From Pasteurella oralis (GTDB taxonomy: Bacteria; Pseudomonadota; Gammaproteobacteria; Enterobacterales; Pasteurellaceae): a stretch of DNA of 64,000 nt. The position numbers and the translations under genes are program-made. The stretch covers positions 124,001 through 188,000 of the forward strand of contig NZ_NXGB01000001.1 in assembly GCF_002850605.1 (NCBI RefSeq). Direction: 5' to 3'. Within the stretch, counting starts at the first letter, position 1. Each line of letters begins with the position of its first letter. Shown here piece by piece: positions 39,851-49,150 of the stretch. Under the pieces are notes generated by a model. That model saw only the letters and a list, made by a program, of their open reading frames with translations. It did not search any database and was not told where the DNA came from.

Positions 39851-39925
39851 AGACCGCACTTTGAAGCGGTCTTAGATAAATGCAAAAGTTGCAAAGGGCA
39901 GATCAATTTTGATCCGCCCTTTTGT
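39851..39925 (+). terminator. tandem hairpins after the efflux operon
   Basis: AGACCGC (39851-39857) pairs with GCGGTCT (39866-39872). A second, longer hairpin follows (AAAGGGC...GCCCTTT, 39894-39923, with an inner GATCA/TGATC stem). The second has a short T run. Together they should end transcription before the convergent perM. Confidence 0.75.
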
Positions 39926-40007
39926 TCGAGTATTCGTATTAAGCTAGAATGATTATATCAATAGTGAATTATTATTTTGTTTCTTTAGAACACCCACACT
40001 ATTTTAT

Positions 40008-41075
40008 TCAAACATGAGTTTGTGATTCATTTGATGGCCAAGCGTTAACAACGGCTTTGACTAATGTTGCTAAAGGAATTGCGAAAAATACGCCCCAAAA
40101 ACCCCATAATCCACCAAAAATAAGTACTGCAATAATGATAAGGAGAGGATGTAAGTTGACGGCTTCGGAGAATAAAAATGGGACTAACAAGTTACCATCT
40201 AAAATCTGACTAACTACATAGGCGGCCAATAGATACCAAAATGTTGGTGTAACACCAAATTGTGCAGCAGCAACTAAGGCAATAGGGATAGTGACTAATA
40301 CTGCACCAATATAAGGAACCAGTACTGATAAACCAACGGCAACTGCCAATAATAAAGCATAATTCAAGCCAAACAATAAGAAAATTAGATAAGTAACGGC
40401 TGTCACAATAATGATTTCAACCAGTTTACCTCGAATATAATTGGCAATTTGTAATTGCATTTCTTTCCAGACATTTGACGCTAGTGTACGATTACGTGGT
40501 AAAAAACGACTGACTCCCTTAATTAGCTCATCTTTATCTTTTAGTAAGAAAAATACCATTAAAGGCACTAAGAAGGCATAAATACCTAAAGTTACTAAAC
40601 TGAGTAATGAAGTAAGCGAAAATTTTAAGGCAGATTCCCCAAAAGCGAGAATTTTTTCACGTACTGTTTTTAAAACAGAATCAATAGTTTGGTAATCAAC
40701 AAGTTCAGGATAATGTTCTGGTAATGAGAGCAGCCATTCATTTAGCTTATTAAACATATGGGGAAGATCAGTAACTAAATTGATTGTTTGAGTCCACAAG
40801 GTTGGAATTAAAACGAGTACAATAATTAAGATCAAACCAAGAAACCCACCAAATACTAGGGCTGTAGAGAGTAAACGTGGTAGTTTAAGCTTTTCAGTGA
40901 GGATGCGAATTGGCCATTCAAGTAAATAAGCTAATACAATAGCAATTAAAAGCGGGGCAATTAAGTGACTGAAAAAATAGATTGATATAAAACCAAACAA
41001 TAAAATAGCGAATAATCCCATTGCTTGCGGATCACTAAAGCGGTTGTTATACCAATTTTTTAACATTTCAAACAT
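40008..41075 (-). CDS. perM: AI-2E/PerM-family transporter
   Basis: The 355-aa product is a polytopic inner-membrane protein of the AI-2 exporter/PerM family (PF01594), with about eight spans and the family features [31 protein letters not shown] and the C-terminal [14 protein letters not shown]-like and [19 protein letters not shown] blocks. PerM was described as a permease in Haemophilus, but the true substrate is uncertain. It diverges from the ArsC-like gene, the same pair as E. coli yfgO-yfgD. Confidence 0.88.
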   Translation of the reverse strand: MFEMLKNWYNNRFSDPQAMGLFAILLFGFISIYFFSHLIAPLLIAIVLAYLLEWPIRILTEKLKLPRLLSTALVFGGFLGLILIIVLVLIPTLWTQTINLVTDLPHMFNKLNEWLLSLPEHYPELVDYQTIDSVLKTVREKILAFGESALKFSLTSLLSLVTLGIYAFLVPLMVFFLLKDKDELIKGVSRFLPRNRTLASNVWKEMQLQIANYIRGKLVEIIIVTAVTYLIFLLFGLNYALLLAVAVGLSVLVPYIGAVLVTIPIALVAAAQFGVTPTFWYLLAAYVVSQILDGNLLVPFLFSEAVNLHPLLIIIAVLIFGGLWGFWGVFFAIPLATLVKAVVNAWPSNESQTHV

Positions 41076-41154
41076 GATATTCCCTCAATTCAAGCATTTT
41101 GCTCGATTATAAGGTAAAATCTAGGCAGATCATATCATTAAGCGAGGAAATTCT

Positions 41155-41505
41155 ATGGTGATTACGATTTATCATAACCCACGTTGTTCAAAAAGCCGAG
41201 CGGCATTAACCTTATTAGAAGAAAAGCAAATCCAGCCACAAGTTAAGTTGTATTTAGAACAGCAATTTACTGTGCCAGAATTACAAGCGCTAGTGCAAAA
41301 ATTAGGTATAGGTAGTGTACGAGAGATGATGCGTACTCAAGATGAATTATATCGCAATTTAGGATTAGATAAGCCTGAAGTTACGGAGCAGCAGCTGTTA
41401 GAGGCACTTTCTCAGTATTCAGCGCTGCTTGAACGACCGATCGTAGTACATGGCGAAAGAGCAAAGATTGGAAGACCACCAGAAAGTGTACTTGAGATTC
41501 TGTAA
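41155..41505 (+). CDS. ArsC-family reductase (YfgD-like)
   Basis: The 116-aa product is a thioredoxin-fold ArsC-type protein with the catalytic Cys in YHNPRCSKSR (about residue 12) and the C-terminal RPIVVHGERAKIGRPPE, where Arg residues would bind oxyanion. It matches the YfgD subgroup of glutaredoxin-dependent arsenate reductases. No arsenical pump is nearby and a real arsenate role is unproven. It diverges from perM, as in E. coli. Confidence 0.88.
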   Translation: MVITIYHNPRCSKSRAALTLLEEKQIQPQVKLYLEQQFTVPELQALVQKLGIGSVREMMRTQDELYRNLGLDKPEVTEQQLLEALSQYSALLERPIVVHGERAKIGRPPESVLEIL

Positions 41506-41582
41506 TTTCGTTTTATAATGTTGCCCGCTTGTTTGTTACAAGTTGGCAACATTTTTATCACAATACTAATTGAGGAAAAACG

Positions 41583-41855
41583 ATGACAAAGAAAATACAA
41601 ACACCACAAAGCGCATTGCCTTATCAGCATCAACGTGGTGTCATTCGTGATAATGCACTACAAGCATTGTTACATGATCCTTTGTTTCGCCAGCGCGTAG
41701 AAAAGAAACGTAAAGGCAAAGGGAGTTATCAACGTAAAGAAAAACATGTAGGGCGATATTTTGCAAAGCCCGATGATAAAATTTTTAATGTTAAAGATTT
41801 TATCATCGGGTTTTTTATAACCACGTTTTTTCTTATTAATATGCAACTCATTTAA
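41583..41855 (+). CDS. arfA: alternative ribosome-rescue factor ArfA, full-length reading frame
   Basis: ArfA frees ribosomes stalled on non-stop mRNA by recruiting RF2 when tmRNA is lacking. The family core is plain: [20 protein letters not shown], then [14 protein letters not shown] (about residues 18-57). The full frame encodes 90 aa ending in a hydrophobic segment ([13 protein letters not shown]), as in unprocessed ArfA, which is proteolysed. A terminator hairpin lies within the frame (41769-41816), so most mRNAs should lack the stop codon and be tagged by tmRNA; active truncated ArfA would build up only when tmRNA fails. This is the known ArfA logic, with a terminator in place of RNase III cleavage. 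Confidence 0.93.
   Translation: MTKKIQTPQSALPYQHQRGVIRDNALQALLHDPLFRQRVEKKRKGKGSYQRKEKHVGRYFAKPDDKIFNVKDFIIGFFITTFFLINMQLI
41769..41816 (+). terminator. intrinsic terminator inside arfA
   Basis: CCCGATGATAAAAT (41769-41782) and ATTTTATCATCGGG (41797-41810) form a perfect 14-bp stem, with further TTTAA/TTAAA pairing in the loop, directly followed by six T. It lies after the ArfA core codons and about 40 bp before the stop, so terminated transcripts are non-stop. Confidence 0.92.
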
Positions 41856-41873
41856 GCTCAGCGAGGTAAATTT

Positions 41874-42167
41874 ATGACGATGCAAACGAAATTATTATTT
41901 AGTAATAATTGGAATGTGAGAATTAGTGACCCAGGTGAAGAAGGGACACATAGCCATTTCTTTGAAACAATTTACATCACGCTAGCTGCACATATTGATA
42001 GTAATGGGATTAGCTATGAGTTTACGCGAAAAATAGAAGATCAAGTTAAAACTAACCGCACTTTTACAGATTTAGCTGAACTCTTTAAGTTTTTAGGTGA
42101 TTATGTAGATCCTGTTAGTATGGGATTTCTTGGTATCAAAATTGGTAATTTAGGCGTACAAGCTTAA
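41874..42167 (+). CDS. uncharacterised 97-aa protein downstream of arfA
   Basis: The product is 97 aa, soluble, mildly acidic, without signal peptide or membrane span. The only recognisable features are an N-terminal strand-rich part (TKLLFSNNWNVRISDPGEEG then THSHFFETIYITLAAHI), a charged middle (EFTRKIEDQVKTNRTFTDLA) and a Gly-rich end (GFLGIKIGNLG). I do not recognise a family. It has a good ribosome site (GCGAGGTAA) and normal codon use, so it is probably a real gene. It sits between the arfA terminator and the tracrRNA 3' end, which it meets convergently 18 bp away. Any CRISPR link is position only. Confidence 0.7.
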   Translation: MTMQTKLLFSNNWNVRISDPGEEGTHSHFFETIYITLAAHIDSNGISYEFTRKIEDQVKTNRTFTDLAELFKFLGDYVDPVSMGFLGIKIGNLGVQA

Positions 42168-42185
42168 GATTTTTTATCATTCCTC

Positions 42186-42292
42186 AAAAAAACGATGCCC
42201 CTTGTAATTTTCATTACAGGGGGCAGAGCGTTACGGTCATTCTTTTCAGAAGCCTTATTGTAGCAACGTCTCTCATTTCGCAGTGCAACAAT
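42186..42292 (-). ncRNA. tracrRNA of the type II-C CRISPR-Cas9 system
   Basis: Read on the minus strand from about 42292, the RNA begins ATTGTTGCACTGCGAAATGA, complementary to the 3' half of the repeat with one mismatch, then a bulge, then GCTACAAT pairing with the repeat 5' end. It continues through AAGGCTTCTGAAAAG, an ACGCTCTGCCCCC segment and a terminal hairpin (TGCCCC...GGGGCA) ending in TCG and seven T. This is the Neisseria/Pasteurella type of tracrRNA almost base for base. It diverges from cas9. The 5' end is approximate. Confidence 0.93.
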
Positions 42293-42396
42293 ATGTGAAC
42301 CACTCTACATTATTAGATAAATATGATCAACACTTTTGTGCTTTTGCTTTAAACTATTTAGAGGGAATGTTCTTCAATAAAAATAAGGAAAATAAT

Positions 42397-45300
42397 ATGC
42401 AGCAACCATTAAATCAGAAATTTCAATATATTTTAGGATTAGATCTCGGTATCGCTTCGGTGGGTTGGGCTGTAGTAGAAATTGATGAGAATGAATACCC
42501 AACGAGGTTAATTGATGTTGGAGTAAGGACTTTCGAACGAGCAGAAGTGCCTAAAACTGGTGAATCTTTAGCGCTTTCTCGCCGTTTAGCAAGAAGTACG
42601 AGACGTTTAATCCGCCGTCGAGCATATCGTTTATTATTAGCAAAGCGTTTATTTAAGCAACAAGGGATGATTACGCAATCCGATTTGAGCGAAGGGTTGC
42701 CAAACCAAGTATGGCATTTACGAGTTGAAGGATTAGAAAGAAAATTATTACCAAGAGAATGGAGCGCCGTTTTATTACATTTATTGAAACATCGTGGTTA
42801 TCTTTCTCAGCGTAAAAATGAGAGTAAAACGGATAATAAAGAATTAGGCGCTTTGTTGTCTGGAGTCAACCAAAATCATCAGTTATTACAATCTGAATCT
42901 TACCGTACCCCTGCTGAATTAGCGGTGAAAAAATTTGCAGAGGAAGAGGGGCACATTCGGAATCAACGTGGTTCTTATACCCATACATTCAATCGATTAG
43001 ATCTTTTAGAAGAACTTAATTTACTTTTTGTTCAACAGCGTCAATTTGGCAATGAAGATGCAAGTGAGATTTTACAGCAGCGGGTGACTGAATTATTAAT
43101 GTGGCAAAAGCCTGCATTATCAGGCGAAGCTATTCTTAGAATGTTAGGAAAATGTACTTTTGAACCGACAGAATATAAAGCGGCGAAAAATACATACAGT
43201 GCTGAGCGATTTGTATGGTTAACTAAACTGAATAATTTACGTATATTGGAAAACGGTATTGAACGTGGATTAATAGAAGATGAGCGTCAATTATTGATTA
43301 ATCAACCTTATGAAAAAGCGAAGTTAACTTATCTACAAGTGAAAAAATTATTACAACTTCCAGAAAATACAATTTTTAAGCATCTACGTTATAGTCAAAA
43401 TAATGCTGAGTCAGCAACATTCATGGAATTGAAAGCATGGCACGCTATTCGTAAAGCATTGGAAGGCAATGGGCTTAAAACAGAATGGCAAGGACTTGCA
43501 ACTAAACCTGAATTATTAGATGAAATTGGGACAGCCTTTTCGTTATATAAGACGGATGAAGATATTAGTAAATATCTAAATGGTCAATTGCCAAATACCG
43601 TGTTGCAGGCGCTATTAGAACAGTTAAATTTTGATAAGTTTGTTCAGCTATCTTTGCAAAGCTTACGAAAAATTTTGCCATTGATGGAACAAGGTAAGCG
43701 CTATGATGAAGCATGTAGAGAAATCTATGGTGATCATTATGGTAAACAGAGCAAACAAGAACTGGTTTTCCTTTCCGCGATTCCTGCTGATGAAGTTCGT
43801 AATCCTGTTGTATTAAGAACGCTTTCTCAAGCTCGTAAAGTGATTAATAGTATTGTTCGCTTATATGGCTCACCTGCGCGTATACATATTGAAACAGGTA
43901 GAGAGCTAGGTAAATCTTTTAAAGCACGACGTGAAATCCAAAAACGACAAGAAGAAAATCGTAGTGAGCGAGAAAGAGCGGTTAAAAAATTCCAAGAATG
44001 CTTTCCTGATTTTGTCGGGCTACCGAAAGCGAAAGATATTTTGAAGTTGCGTTTATATGAGCAACAGCATGGAAAATGCCTTTATTCTGCTAAAAATTTA
44101 GATATTACTCGCCTTAATGAAGAAAATTATGTTGAAATTGATCATGCTCTCCCATTTTCGCGCACTTGGGATGATAGTTTTAATAATAAAGTGTTAGTAC
44201 TGGCTAATACAAATCAAGAAAAAGGAAATAGAACACCTTATGAATGGCTAAGGGGAGAGGAAAATTCAGCACGCTGGAAAAGTTTTGTTGCTTTAGTAAT
44301 GGGAAGTTGCTTTTCTCATGCTAAGAAACAACATCTTTTAACTCAGAAATTAGATGAAGATAGTTTTATTAAGCGAAACTTAAATGATACACGTTATATT
44401 GCTAAATTCTTGTCAAATTATATTGCAACTCATATGCAATTAGTTGGGAACGGGAAACATAATGTTTTTGCCTCAAATGGTCAAATTACCGCGCTATTAC
44501 GTCGTCAATGGGGATTCACAAAAGTACGTGAGAGCGATAGGCATCATGCTTTAGATGCGATTGTTGTTGCCTGTACTACTAGGGCAATGCAACAAAAAAT
44601 TACGCGTTTTATTCGTTTTGAAGAAATGAGTCCGTTTACAGGAGAGAGAATTGATAAAGAAACGGGAGAAATAATTCCTCTGTATTTTCCGAAGCCTTGG
44701 CAATATTTTAGAGAAGATGTGAATATACGCGTGTTTGATGACCAACCTAACATTACATTGAAGAAGATGCTGCCAGATAGACCAGAAGCAAATCATGAAT
44801 TTGTACAACCCTTATTTGTTTCACGTGCACCAACACGAAAAATGCGTGGTCAAGGCCATATGGAAACCGTTAAATCCGCCAAACGTTTATCAGAAGGTGT
44901 TAGTGTTTTAAAAGTTCCATTGACACAGTTAAAGCCAAATTTATTAGAAAATATGGTTAATCGAGAACGGGAAAGTGAGCTTTATCATGCCTTAAAGACT
45001 CGTTTAACTGAATTTAATAATGATCCCGCTAAAGCATTTGCTATACCATTTTATAAAAAAGGAGGTCAACGAGTAAAATCAGTTAGAGTAGAACAGGTAC
45101 AAAAAACGGGTGTACTTGTACATAAATGTAAAGGGATCGCAGATAATGCTTCAATCGTGAGGACGGATGTATTTGTTAAAAACGGTAAATTTTTCTTAGT
45201 ACCAATTTATACTTGGCAAGTAGCAAAAGGTATTTTAGCTAATAAAGCGATTATTGCGAATAAACACGAAGATGAATGGGAAGAAATGGATGAAAATGCG

Positions 45301-45561
45301 ATCTTCAAATTCAGTCTTTTTCCAAATGATCTTGTGGAATTAAAAACCAAAAAAGAGCGCTTTTTTGGTTACTATATAGGATTAGATCGTGCAAATGGTA
45401 GTATTAGTATCAGAGAACATGATTCTGCGGTTTCGAAAGGTAAAGACGGCATTTACCGTGTTGGTGTGAAATTAGCCCTTTCTTTTGATAGATATCAAGT
45501 CGATGAGCTTGGCAAAAATATTCAAGTGTGCCGTCCGAGTAAAAGACAACCTGTTTGCTAA
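42397..45561 (+). CDS. cas9: Cas9 nuclease, type II-C
   Basis: Cas9 with crRNA:tracrRNA cuts matching DNA. I chose ATG 42397 (AAGGAAAAT upstream; 1054 aa, the size of P. multocida Cas9); a longer frame from 42283 would run into the tracrRNA locus. Domains in order: RuvC-I with Asp16 ([13 protein letters not shown]), Arg-rich bridge helix (about 58-80), recognition lobe, RuvC-II Glu499 ([10 protein letters not shown]), HNH with His583 ([14 protein letters not shown]), RuvC-III His717/Asp720 ([10 protein letters not shown]), and a PAM-interacting C-terminus. All catalytic residues are intact. Compact Cas9 and no cas4 or csn2 define subtype II-C. Confidence 0.97.
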   Translation: MQQPLNQKFQYILGLDLGIASVGWAVVEIDENEYPTRLIDVGVRTFERAEVPKTGESLALSRRLARSTRRLIRRRAYRLLLAKRLFKQQGMITQSDLSEGLPNQVWHLRVEGLERKLLPREWSAVLLHLLKHRGYLSQRKNESKTDNKELGALLSGVNQNHQLLQSESYRTPAELAVKKFAEEEGHIRNQRGSYTHTFNRLDLLEELNLLFVQQRQFGNEDASEILQQRVTELLMWQKPALSGEAILRMLGKCTFEPTEYKAAKNTYSAERFVWLTKLNNLRILENGIERGLIEDERQLLINQPYEKAKLTYLQVKKLLQLPENTIFKHLRYSQNNAESATFMELKAWHAIRKALEGNGLKTEWQGLATKPELLDEIGTAFSLYKTDEDISKYLNGQLPNTVLQALLEQLNFDKFVQLSLQSLRKILPLMEQGKRYDEACREIYGDHYGKQSKQELVFLSAIPADEVRNPVVLRTLSQARKVINSIVRLYGSPARIHIETGRELGKSFKARREIQKRQEENRSERERAVKKFQECFPDFVGLPKAKDILKLRLYEQQHGKCLYSAKNLDITRLNEENYVEIDHALPFSRTWDDSFNNKVLVLANTNQEKGNRTPYEWLRGEENSARWKSFVALVMGSCFSHAKKQHLLTQKLDEDSFIKRNLNDTRYIAKFLSNYIATHMQLVGNGKHNVFASNGQITALLRRQWGFTKVRESDRHHALDAIVVACTTRAMQQKITRFIRFEEMSPFTGERIDKETGEIIPLYFPKPWQYFREDVNIRVFDDQPNITLKKMLPDRPEANHEFVQPLFVSRAPTRKMRGQGHMETVKSAKRLSEGVSVLKVPLTQLKPNLLENMVNRERESELYHALKTRLTEFNNDPAKAFAIPFYKKGGQRVKSVRVEQVQKTGVLVHKCKGIADNASIVRTDVFVKNGKFFLVPIYTWQVAKGILANKAIIANKHEDEWEEMDENAIFKFSLFPNDLVELKTKKERFFGYYIGLDRANGSISIREHDSAVSKGKDGIYRVGVKLALSFDRYQVDELGKNIQVCRPSKRQPVC

Positions 45562-45567
45562 CACATT

Positions 45568-45605
45568 AATCCCAATTTTCCTTTTGAGAAAATTGGGATT
45601 TTTTT
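45568..45605 (+). terminator. intrinsic terminator between cas9 and cas1
   Basis: AATCCCAATTTTC (45568-45580) and GAAAATTGGGATT (45588-45600) form a perfect 13-bp stem with a 7-nt loop, followed by a T run. The cas1 ATG is 11 bp after the T run, so cas1-cas2 depend on readthrough or on a promoter inside cas9. Confidence 0.92.
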
Positions 45606-45616
45606 AAGGAGTCAGA

Positions 45617-46531
45617 ATGAGCTGGCGTAGTATTTTAATTAGTAATGGAGGTAAGCTGTCATTACAACAAAAACAAATGTTAATTCAGCAATCAGATAGT
45701 GAGTTTACAATTCCATTAGAAGATATTGCTGTCATCGTCATTGAAAGTAAAGAAACTGTAATTACTATTCCTCTGCTGTCCGCATTAGCCCAAAATGGAA
45801 TTACGCTGTTAACTTGTGATGAACAATTTTTACCTTGTGGACAGTGGTTACCTTTCGGGCAATATTATCGACAATTGAAAACCCTTAAATTGCAGTTAGA
45901 GGCAACACAGCCACAAAAGAAGCAACTTTGGCAAAAAATTGTTCAGCAAAAAATTCGTAATCAAGCTTTTGTATTAGCACAGGTTGATTATATTGACGAA
46001 GCGAAGCGTTTAAATCGAATGGCTGATGCAGTTAAGTCTGGAGATAAAGAAAATATTGAAGGGCAAGCAGCATTAATTTATTTTCAAACCTTGTTTGGTA
46101 AAGCATTTAGGCGTACTGAAGAAAATAGGATAAATGCACATCTTAATTACGCCTATACTGTTTTACGTTCAGCTGTAGCTCGTGCTTTAGTGCTTTATGG
46201 TTGGCTACCACAATTAGGGTTATTTCATCGTAGCGAGTTAAATCCTTTTAATTTGGCCGATGATTTTATTGAACCTTTCAGACCATTAGTCGATTTAATG
46301 GTATGGCAGTTATGGTCAGAAGATAAATTACAGCAAGGATTATCTCCTTTAACTAAGCAAGCACTGATTAAAATATTACATTATCAAATGCTGTTTCGAG
46401 AAGAAACTTTTAGTGTATTAGCAGCTATAGATCGTACAGTAGGTTCTTTGCAGGTAGCATTAGTTTCACAAAATGCGAAATTGTTAAAACTACCTGAAAT
46501 GATGCCATTAAAGGAGCATCATTATGAGTGA
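45617..46531 (+). CDS. cas1: Cas1 integrase
   Basis: Cas1 with Cas2 inserts new spacers into the array. The 304-aa product is a type II Cas1: [20 protein letters not shown] at the start, the metal-binding Glu in [17 protein letters not shown] (about residue 150), and the His/Glu pair in [20 protein letters not shown] (about 205-220). An AAGGAG ribosome site precedes it. It overlaps cas2 by 8 bp, showing translational coupling. Confidence 0.96.
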   Translation: MSWRSILISNGGKLSLQQKQMLIQQSDSEFTIPLEDIAVIVIESKETVITIPLLSALAQNGITLLTCDEQFLPCGQWLPFGQYYRQLKTLKLQLEATQPQKKQLWQKIVQQKIRNQAFVLAQVDYIDEAKRLNRMADAVKSGDKENIEGQAALIYFQTLFGKAFRRTEENRINAHLNYAYTVLRSAVARALVLYGWLPQLGLFHRSELNPFNLADDFIEPFRPLVDLMVWQLWSEDKLQQGLSPLTKQALIKILHYQMLFREETFSVLAAIDRTVGSLQVALVSQNAKLLKLPEMMPLKEHHYE

Positions 46532-46850
46532 GGGTAAATTTATGCGTTTAATTGTGTTTTTTGATTTGCCAGTGACAACTAAAGAAAAACGAAAAGCAGC
46601 AAGTCAATTTCGTCATTTTTTATTGAAAGATGGCTATCAAATGTTACAGCTTTCTGTTTATGCACGAATTATTAGAGGAAGAGATGCTATGCAGAAACAT
46701 AATAAGCGATTATGTGAACATTTACCTGAAGAAGGATCAATTCGTTGTTTAGAAGTCACTGAAAAACAGTTTGCGAGTATGACAATTTTATTAGGCGAAT
46801 TAAAGCCTCAAGAGAAAAAAGTAAATGCAAATCAAATGCTACTTTTCTGA
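46524..46850 (+). CDS. cas2: Cas2
   Basis: Cas2 is the small dimeric scaffold of the Cas1-Cas2 integrase. The 108-aa product has the ferredoxin-like fold start [20 protein letters not shown] with the conserved Asp, then [20 protein letters not shown]. The ATG at 46524 gives a six-residue lead (SEGKF); Met at 46542 is an alternative. It overlaps cas1 and is the last cas gene. No csn2 or cas4 follows. Confidence 0.96.
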   Translation: MSEGKFMRLIVFFDLPVTTKEKRKAASQFRHFLLKDGYQMLQLSVYARIIRGRDAMQKHNKRLCEHLPEEGSIRCLEVTEKQFASMTILLGELKPQEKKVNANQMLLF

Positions 46851-47048
46851 CTATTTAGTATTAGATGTTTGCTTATTATATAACACATAAAAATATATTT
46901 GATTGCTTGTTTTTTGTTCTTTTATTGTCTTGTCTTAGCAGAAAATTTACTCTTTTTTATCTTATTAAAGAATATTCTTGAGGCAATTTTTGCTTAAAAA
47001 TTTAAAAGACTATTTGAAAATAGTAAAAAATGTCTCTCTTTTTTGTCA
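46851..47048. promoter_or_regulatory. AT-rich leader between cas2 and the CRISPR array
   Basis: This gene-free, very AT-rich stretch lies on the side of the array with intact repeats, while the degenerate repeat is at the far end. That polarity marks it as the likely adaptation leader, where new spacers enter. No ORF or promoter stands out. Confidence 0.6.
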
Positions 47049-47092
47049 TAAAAAACGCTCTCATTCTTTGGTATATAAGGAATGAGAGCGTT
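47049..47092 (-). terminator. terminator for leftward pre-crRNA transcription
   Basis: AACGCTCTCATTC (47054-47066) and GAATGAGAGCGTT (47080-47092) form a perfect 13-bp stem. Read on the minus strand, it comes right after the last repeat and is followed by TTTTT. The right arm shares AATGAGAG with the repeat, so it may derive from one. Confidence 0.82.
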
Positions 47093-47095
47093 GAG

Positions 47096-47659
47096 ATTGT
47101 AGCACTGCGAAATGAGAGAGGGAACTACAACATTATTTATCTCGCGGCTATGATTACGTGAATTGTAGCACTGCGAAATGAGAGAGGGAACTACAACCCC
47201 ACTCCACTTCGGTGGAGTGGTTTATCCATTGTAGCACTGCGAAATGAGAGAGGGAACTACAACCAAGGTGCTTGATAAAAACGATGATATTTTATTGTAG
47301 CACTGCGAAATGAGAGAGGGAACTACAACTCATCTCGAGTTGCTGTGTATAGATAAAGCATTGTAGCACTGCGAAATGAGAGAGGGAACTACAACTTGAT
47401 CAGCGTTTCAAGCCAATATTTTTTAATTGTAGCACTGCGAAATGAGAGAGGGAACTACAACGATCAATTTATGGTTTGATTTGTACGGTCAATTGTAGCA
47501 CTGCGAAATGAGAGAGGGAACTACAATTGCTTGTAACTGACTGTAACTTCACTTGCAATTGTAGCACTGCGAAATGAGAGAGGGAGCTACAACTCTTTAT
47601 GACCTTTTTAGCCATGCTTCATTATTGTAGCATTATGAAACTAAATAGAGAATTAATAA
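47096..47659 (-). CRISPR. type II-C CRISPR array, 8 repeats plus 1 degenerate, 8 spacers
   Basis: The 36-bp repeats start at 47096, 47162, 47228, 47294, 47360, 47426, 47492 and 47558, with a period of exactly 66 bp and 30-bp spacers. The plus-strand repeat begins ATTGTAGCACTGCGAAATGA and ends GAGAGGGAACTACAAC. Repeats 1-6 are identical; repeat 7 has C to T at its last base; repeat 8 has one A to G change. A ninth, heavily decayed repeat lies at 47624-47659. The crRNAs read on the minus strand, spacer then repeat 5'-GTTGTAG. Each repeat contains an extended -10 (TGCTACAAT) on that strand. Spacer 2 is palindromic. Confidence 0.98.
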
Positions 47660-47717
47660 CTTAATTACTTTTATAAGTTGTGAACCATTTTTACTCTTTT
47701 CTTAGTTAGGTGATGAT

Positions 47718-47746
47718 AAAAACGCAATCTATGAGATTGCGTTTTT
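47718..47746. terminator. bidirectional terminator after argH
   Basis: AAAAACGCAATCT (47718-47730) pairs perfectly with AGATTGCGTTTTT (47734-47746) around a 3-nt loop. It ends the argCBH transcript on the minus strand and also shields the array from it. Confidence 0.92.
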
Positions 47747-47760
47747 GCTATTCATTAGCA

Positions 47761-49134
47761 CTAGCTTAATCTTTGTTTTGCTTCGTTGATAGCTTCGGCG
47801 ACGCGTAATGGGGATACTCCGCCTTTGGCACAGCGCTTATCTAAACAAGATTGAAGTGAAAGGATTTCATAGACATCTTCTTCTACTACATCACTGAATT
47901 GCTTAAATTCAGCGACAGTTAATGCTTCAAGCGCTTTGTGTTGTTGAATTGCATAGACGACTGTTTCACCTACAATATGATGTGAATCACGGAATGGCAC
48001 ACCTTTTGCTACGAGATAATCTGCCAATTCCGTCGCATTCGAATAACCTTTTAATGCTGCTTCTTTAGTACGTTCTACATTAACATGGATCCCCTCTAAT
48101 ACTAAGGTTGCCATATCAATACAATCTTGCCATGTGTCTAGTGCATCAAAGATACCTTCTTTGTCTTCTTGCATATCTTTGTTATAAGCTAGTGGTAAGC
48201 CTTTTAATGTCATTAACATACCTGTTAGTGCTCCCATGACACGACCTGCTTTGCCTCGAATTAATTCACATGCATCAGGGTTTTTCTTTTGTGGCATAAG
48301 GGATGAACCAGAAGTAACACGATCAGAGAGCTCAACAAAGTTTGCTTCGCCACTATTAAAAATAATCATATCTTCGGCAAATCTTGATAAGTGTGCCATA
48401 CTCAGTGATGCGGTAGAAAGTAATTCAACGATATGATCACGATCTGATACACTGTCTAAGCTATTACGAGTAGCAAATGCAAAGCCTAAATCCTGCGCAA
48501 GTTGTTCACGATCTACAGCATAAGCTGTACCTGCCAAGGCACCACTTCCTAGTGGACAATAATCCATACGTTTATAAGCATCAGTTAAACGTGAATGATC
48601 GCGTTCTAACATTTCTACGTATGCCATACACCAGTGGGCAAAAGTGATTGGTTGAGCGCGTTGTAAGTGAGTGTAACCGGGCATGACAGCATGTTGATTG
48701 TTTTCTGCCGTACTGACTAATTTACGTTGTAATGTTCTGATAGATAACTGTAATTCAAGCACACGCTGTTTACACCACATTTTGATATCCAGCGCGACTT
48801 GGTCGTTACGGCTACGTCCAGTATGTAATTTTTTACCTAAATTACCGACTTTATCAATGAGTTTACTTTCTACCCAACTGTGAATATCTTCGGCATCATC
48901 TTGTAAAATTGCTTGTGGATTTGAGCGTACCTCTATTAATAATTCGTTTAGTGCAATTTCTAGTTGTTGTTGTTCTATGCTGTTTAATACACCAACACTA
49001 ACTAAGGCTTTTGACCAGCCAATAGAGCCTGTAATATCCTGTTCTGCTAAACGATAATCAAAACGTAATGAATCATTGAAATCTTTAAAACGCTTATCTG
49101 CCGCTTGTGTAAAGCGACCACCCCAAAGTGCCAT
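47761..49134 (-). CDS. argH: argininosuccinate lyase
   Basis: ArgH splits argininosuccinate into arginine and fumarate, the last step of arginine synthesis. I chose ATG 49134 (457 aa, the E. coli length), preceded by GAGGA, because [20 protein letters not shown] is the family N-terminus; the ATG 13 codons upstream overlaps argB. The fumarase/aspartase signature [12 protein letters not shown] is present, with [12 protein letters not shown] as the substrate-binding block. It is the last gene of argCBH, 16 bp after argB. Confidence 0.97.
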   Translation of the reverse strand: MALWGGRFTQAADKRFKDFNDSLRFDYRLAEQDITGSIGWSKALVSVGVLNSIEQQQLEIALNELLIEVRSNPQAILQDDAEDIHSWVESKLIDKVGNLGKKLHTGRSRNDQVALDIKMWCKQRVLELQLSIRTLQRKLVSTAENNQHAVMPGYTHLQRAQPITFAHWCMAYVEMLERDHSRLTDAYKRMDYCPLGSGALAGTAYAVDREQLAQDLGFAFATRNSLDSVSDRDHIVELLSTASLSMAHLSRFAEDMIIFNSGEANFVELSDRVTSGSSLMPQKKNPDACELIRGKAGRVMGALTGMLMTLKGLPLAYNKDMQEDKEGIFDALDTWQDCIDMATLVLEGIHVNVERTKEAALKGYSNATELADYLVAKGVPFRDSHHIVGETVVYAIQQHKALEALTVAEFKQFSDVVEEDVYEILSLQSCLDKRCAKGGVSPLRVAEAINEAKQRLS

Positions 49135-49150
49135 ATCTTCCTCTTGTTTT

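Noticed and set aside
41670-41885. Minus-strand ORF opposite arfA
   Set aside because: It mirrors arfA because the terminator is an inverted repeat; no ribosome site or family match.
42283-42396. Longer Cas9 start giving 1092 aa
   Set aside because: The extra 38 codons run into the tracrRNA sequence, have no ribosome site and do not resemble Cas9 N-termini. ATG 42397 has a good AAGGA site.
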